64,000 bases of DNA, taken from the NCBI RefSeq assembly GCF_042650565.1, contig NZ_JBHSBH010000007.1, positions 552,200-616,199 on the forward strand, written 5' to 3'. Source of the DNA: Nocardiopsis_B sediminis (GTDB lineage Bacteria > Actinomycetota > Actinomycetes > Streptosporangiales > Streptosporangiaceae). Every line of letters begins with the position of its first letter. The first letter of the stretch is position 1. This document shows, piece by piece, positions 60,564 through 64,000 of this stretch. The position numbers were made by a program, and so were the translations under genes. The notes below the pieces were generated by a model. The model was given only the letters and a program-made list of their open reading frames with translations, was not told where the DNA came from and searched no databases.

Positions 60564-60992
60564 TCATTGCAGGCAGAACTCATTGCCCTCGGGATCGAGC
60601 ATCACCACGGCGTAGCCGAGGGGCTCATCGACCTCGCGCACGTGGGTCGCGCCGAGCCGCAGCGCACGCTGGACGTGCTCGGCGACACGGACCCGGCGCT
60701 CGTCGCGCGCCAGGCCGGCCGCGACGTTGACGTCGAGGTGCACCCGGTTCTTCTCGGTCTTGGGCTCGGGCACCTTCTGCAAGAACAGGCGCGGTCCCGC
60801 ACCATCGGGGTCGCTCACCGCGAAAGCGCTGTCACGCCGCTCCGGTGGAACCCCGAAGGCGTCCAGCGCGGCGTCCCAGGTGTCGAACCCCTCGGGCGGC
60901 GGATCGGGCCGGTAGCCCAGCAACTCCGCCCAGAAGCGCCCCAGCGCCTCTGGGTCCCGTGCATCGAACGTCACCTGGAATCCATAGGCCAC
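60564..60992 (-). CDS. VOC/glyoxalase-like domain protein
   Basis: 142 residues. VTFDARDPEALGRFWAELLGY and DPDGAGPRLFLQKVPEPKT, then NRVHLDVNVA and VVMLDPEGNEFCLQ make two VOC half-domains of the type common in actinobacteria; the conserved HLDV and final E are potential metal ligands. Function unknown. GTG 60992 follows GAGGAGG. Confidence 0.88.
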   Translation of the reverse strand: MAYGFQVTFDARDPEALGRFWAELLGYRPDPPPEGFDTWDAALDAFGVPPERRDSAFAVSDPDGAGPRLFLQKVPEPKTEKNRVHLDVNVAAGLARDERRVRVAEHVQRALRLGATHVREVDEPLGYAVVMLDPEGNEFCLQ

Positions 60993-61174
60993 GGTGGTCC
61001 TCCTCGGGCCCCCTCATTCGCGTGGATTCGAACCTATATTCGACCGGGGATCCACGCAATCAGGCCACGCCGATGGGACCCGCCCAGTCTCACGCGCTCA
61101 GCGGTCTCACGGAGCTCACGGCGCTCACGGGTCTCATCGGCGATGCATCGGGGCCGGCATCGGGGCTTCGGCGA

Positions 61175-63268
<2,094 letters not shown>

Positions 63269-64000
63269 GTCGCGTCAACCCCCGTAGCTTGCACCTGGTA
63301 TGCCATGGAACCTGCGTCCCCAGTCGGCCTTCTCACTCTACGACCGGACACCGACAACGCCACGATCCCGCCGGACATTCCCGCCCAGGGGCCACCTCTT
63401 GACCCTGCGCCCGTCCTTTCTGACCTGGGACTCCTTCTGCACTTGGGGGGTGGGGGCGTGGGGTTGGCGGGCGAGGGCAAGGGGTTGGCGGGTGGGGTCG
63501 GTGGTGAGGGCGGAGGAATTTGATGAGGCCATGAGCGGATCCCTTTGGTGGTCGGGTGGTCGGGTGGTCGGGTTCAGACAGGCGGCGACGGTAGCGGGGG
63601 GCGGGGCCGGGCTCGGATCCCCTGGGTGATGCCGGGTCGGGGTTCAAGCGGGCAGCGACGGTGAGGGGGGCCGGGGTGGCGGGGAGGGTTCGTGTGGTCG
63701 CGGGGCTGGGGTTACGGCGGGCAGCGACGGCCGGCGGTGGGGAGGGTTTGCGGTCGGGTCCCGGGTTTCCTGTGGTGGGGCCCCGGTCCAGGGCGGCCTC
63801 TCTCCGTTCCCGGAGTGGGGCCGCCCCGGGCGATGGATTCGCCTTCGGCTCGGTTCCTGGTGTCCCGGCTTCCTCGGGATCTCCGGGGGGCTCTTCCCTT
63901 CCCCCCCTGGCTCCCCGGTCCCTCCTTCCCGGCTTCCGGTGGTCATTGGCTGGGGTAGGGGTCGCGGGTGGTGGTGTGGGTGCGGTTGTGGGGGGTGCGC
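63269..64000. other. GC-skewed region upstream of uvrB, no supported gene
   Basis: About 730 bases with strong G over C excess on the plus strand from 63430 on. Open frames exist in several phases but are Gly/Arg/Trp- or Pro-rich without family features. It contains the three-unit 70-bp repeat described separately. The uvrB promoter should lie near 63290-63400. Confidence 0.5.
63571..63770. repeat. 70-bp tandem repeat, three degenerate units
   Basis: GGTTCAGACAGGCGGCGACG (63571), GGTTCAAGCGGGCAGCGACG (63641) and GGTTACGGCGGGCAGCGACG (63710) begin three successive units of 69-70 bp. Just before the first is a triple GGTCGGGT. The array is upstream of uvrB. Confidence 0.75.

Noticed and set aside
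61020..61060. tRNA-like sequence: GGTTCGAATCCACGC on the minus strand, with GCGTGGAT and ATCCACGC arms.
   Set aside because: Only a T-arm-like piece and an inverted repeat are present; no anticodon arm, D arm or acceptor stem of proper length. More likely an operator or untranslated hairpin before the VOC gene.
63269..63400. SOS (LexA) box upstream of uvrB.
   Set aside because: No GAAC-n4-GTTC motif was seen in the upstream region. The TGTTCGAACA at 53108-53117 near xerD has the half-sites in the opposite order.
63300..63960. Genes upstream of uvrB on either strand.
   Set aside because: Open frames are Gly/Trp/Arg- or Pro-rich with no recognisable domain and no ribosome site; sequence is a skewed, repeat-bearing spacer.

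Overview
The window is very GC-rich DNA whose coding regions show strong third-position GC bias, frequent GTG starts and ATGA/GTGA stop-start overlaps, all typical of a high-GC actinomycete. The housekeeping block (der, cmk, tyrA, aroH, rluB, scpB, scpA, parA, xerD, nudix, pyrG, uvrB) is actinobacterial. Combined with the other gene content, a member of Nocardiopsaceae or a close relative is my best guess. That is an inference from gene content, not a phylogenetic result.

Layout. 1-4046: the 3' end of an aldo/keto reductase, a DoxX-like membrane protein, two short-chain dehydrogenases, a small CxxC protein and an AraC regulator. 4563-12717: a cobalamin corrin-ring block (cobL, cobM, cbiD, cobK, a cobI-cobJ fusion, cobH, cobG) that mixes the oxygen-dependent marker CobG with the anaerobic-pathway marker CbiD. 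12985-27249: the most interesting region. One co-oriented minus-strand series reads: 37-residue peptide, E1-like scaffold protein, S15/CocE hydrolase, YcaO enzyme, SagB-type FMN dehydrogenase, Fe-siderophore-type ABC importer (binding protein, two permeases, ATPase), acyl carrier protein, ketosynthase. An EntS-type MFS exporter is divergent to the peptide, and a TIM-barrel isomerase lies beyond it. Three 15-bp palindromes resembling actinobacterial Zur boxes sit at the peptide/exporter divergent promoter, in front of the importer and in front of the isomerase. I read this as a Fur/Zur-family-controlled azol(in)e-peptide (RiPP) metallophore locus with its own exporter and importer. Each enzyme family is recognisable; the combined function is an inference.

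27357-35499: a DUF574-type methyltransferase, a small conserved protein, then a sulfonate/taurine-like ABC importer, an IclR regulator, an SsuD-like monooxygenase, a cupin and an unusual DsbA-like/flavin reductase fusion. The importer and monooxygenase promoters carry the same 18-bp element at the same distance from the -10. 35534-42790: a Tat-exported amidase, an FAD oxidase, a five-copy hairpin repeat array with compensatory stem changes, a PRC-barrel/DUF2382 stress protein, an AA10 polysaccharide monooxygenase with a DasR-like operator on its -10, a STAS protein, a DUF523 protein and a small membrane protein.

42904-63268: core genes for ribosome maturation, chorismate metabolism, chromosome condensation and segregation, CTP synthesis, HMG-CoA lyase, gamma-glutamyltransferase, GNAT and VOC proteins, and UvrB. 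63269-64000 is a GC-skewed repeat-bearing stretch with no gene I can support.

A recurrent theme is tandem duplication. In-frame 30-, 33- and 60-bp repeats lie inside the dehydrogenase, the hydrolase and CobG; in CobG the repeated unit is a degenerate copy of the Fe-S ligand motif. Between genes, several repeats have periods of about 70 bp (42781, 55633, 59121, 63571). No rRNA, complete tRNA, CRISPR array, transposase or cobalamin riboswitch was recognised.
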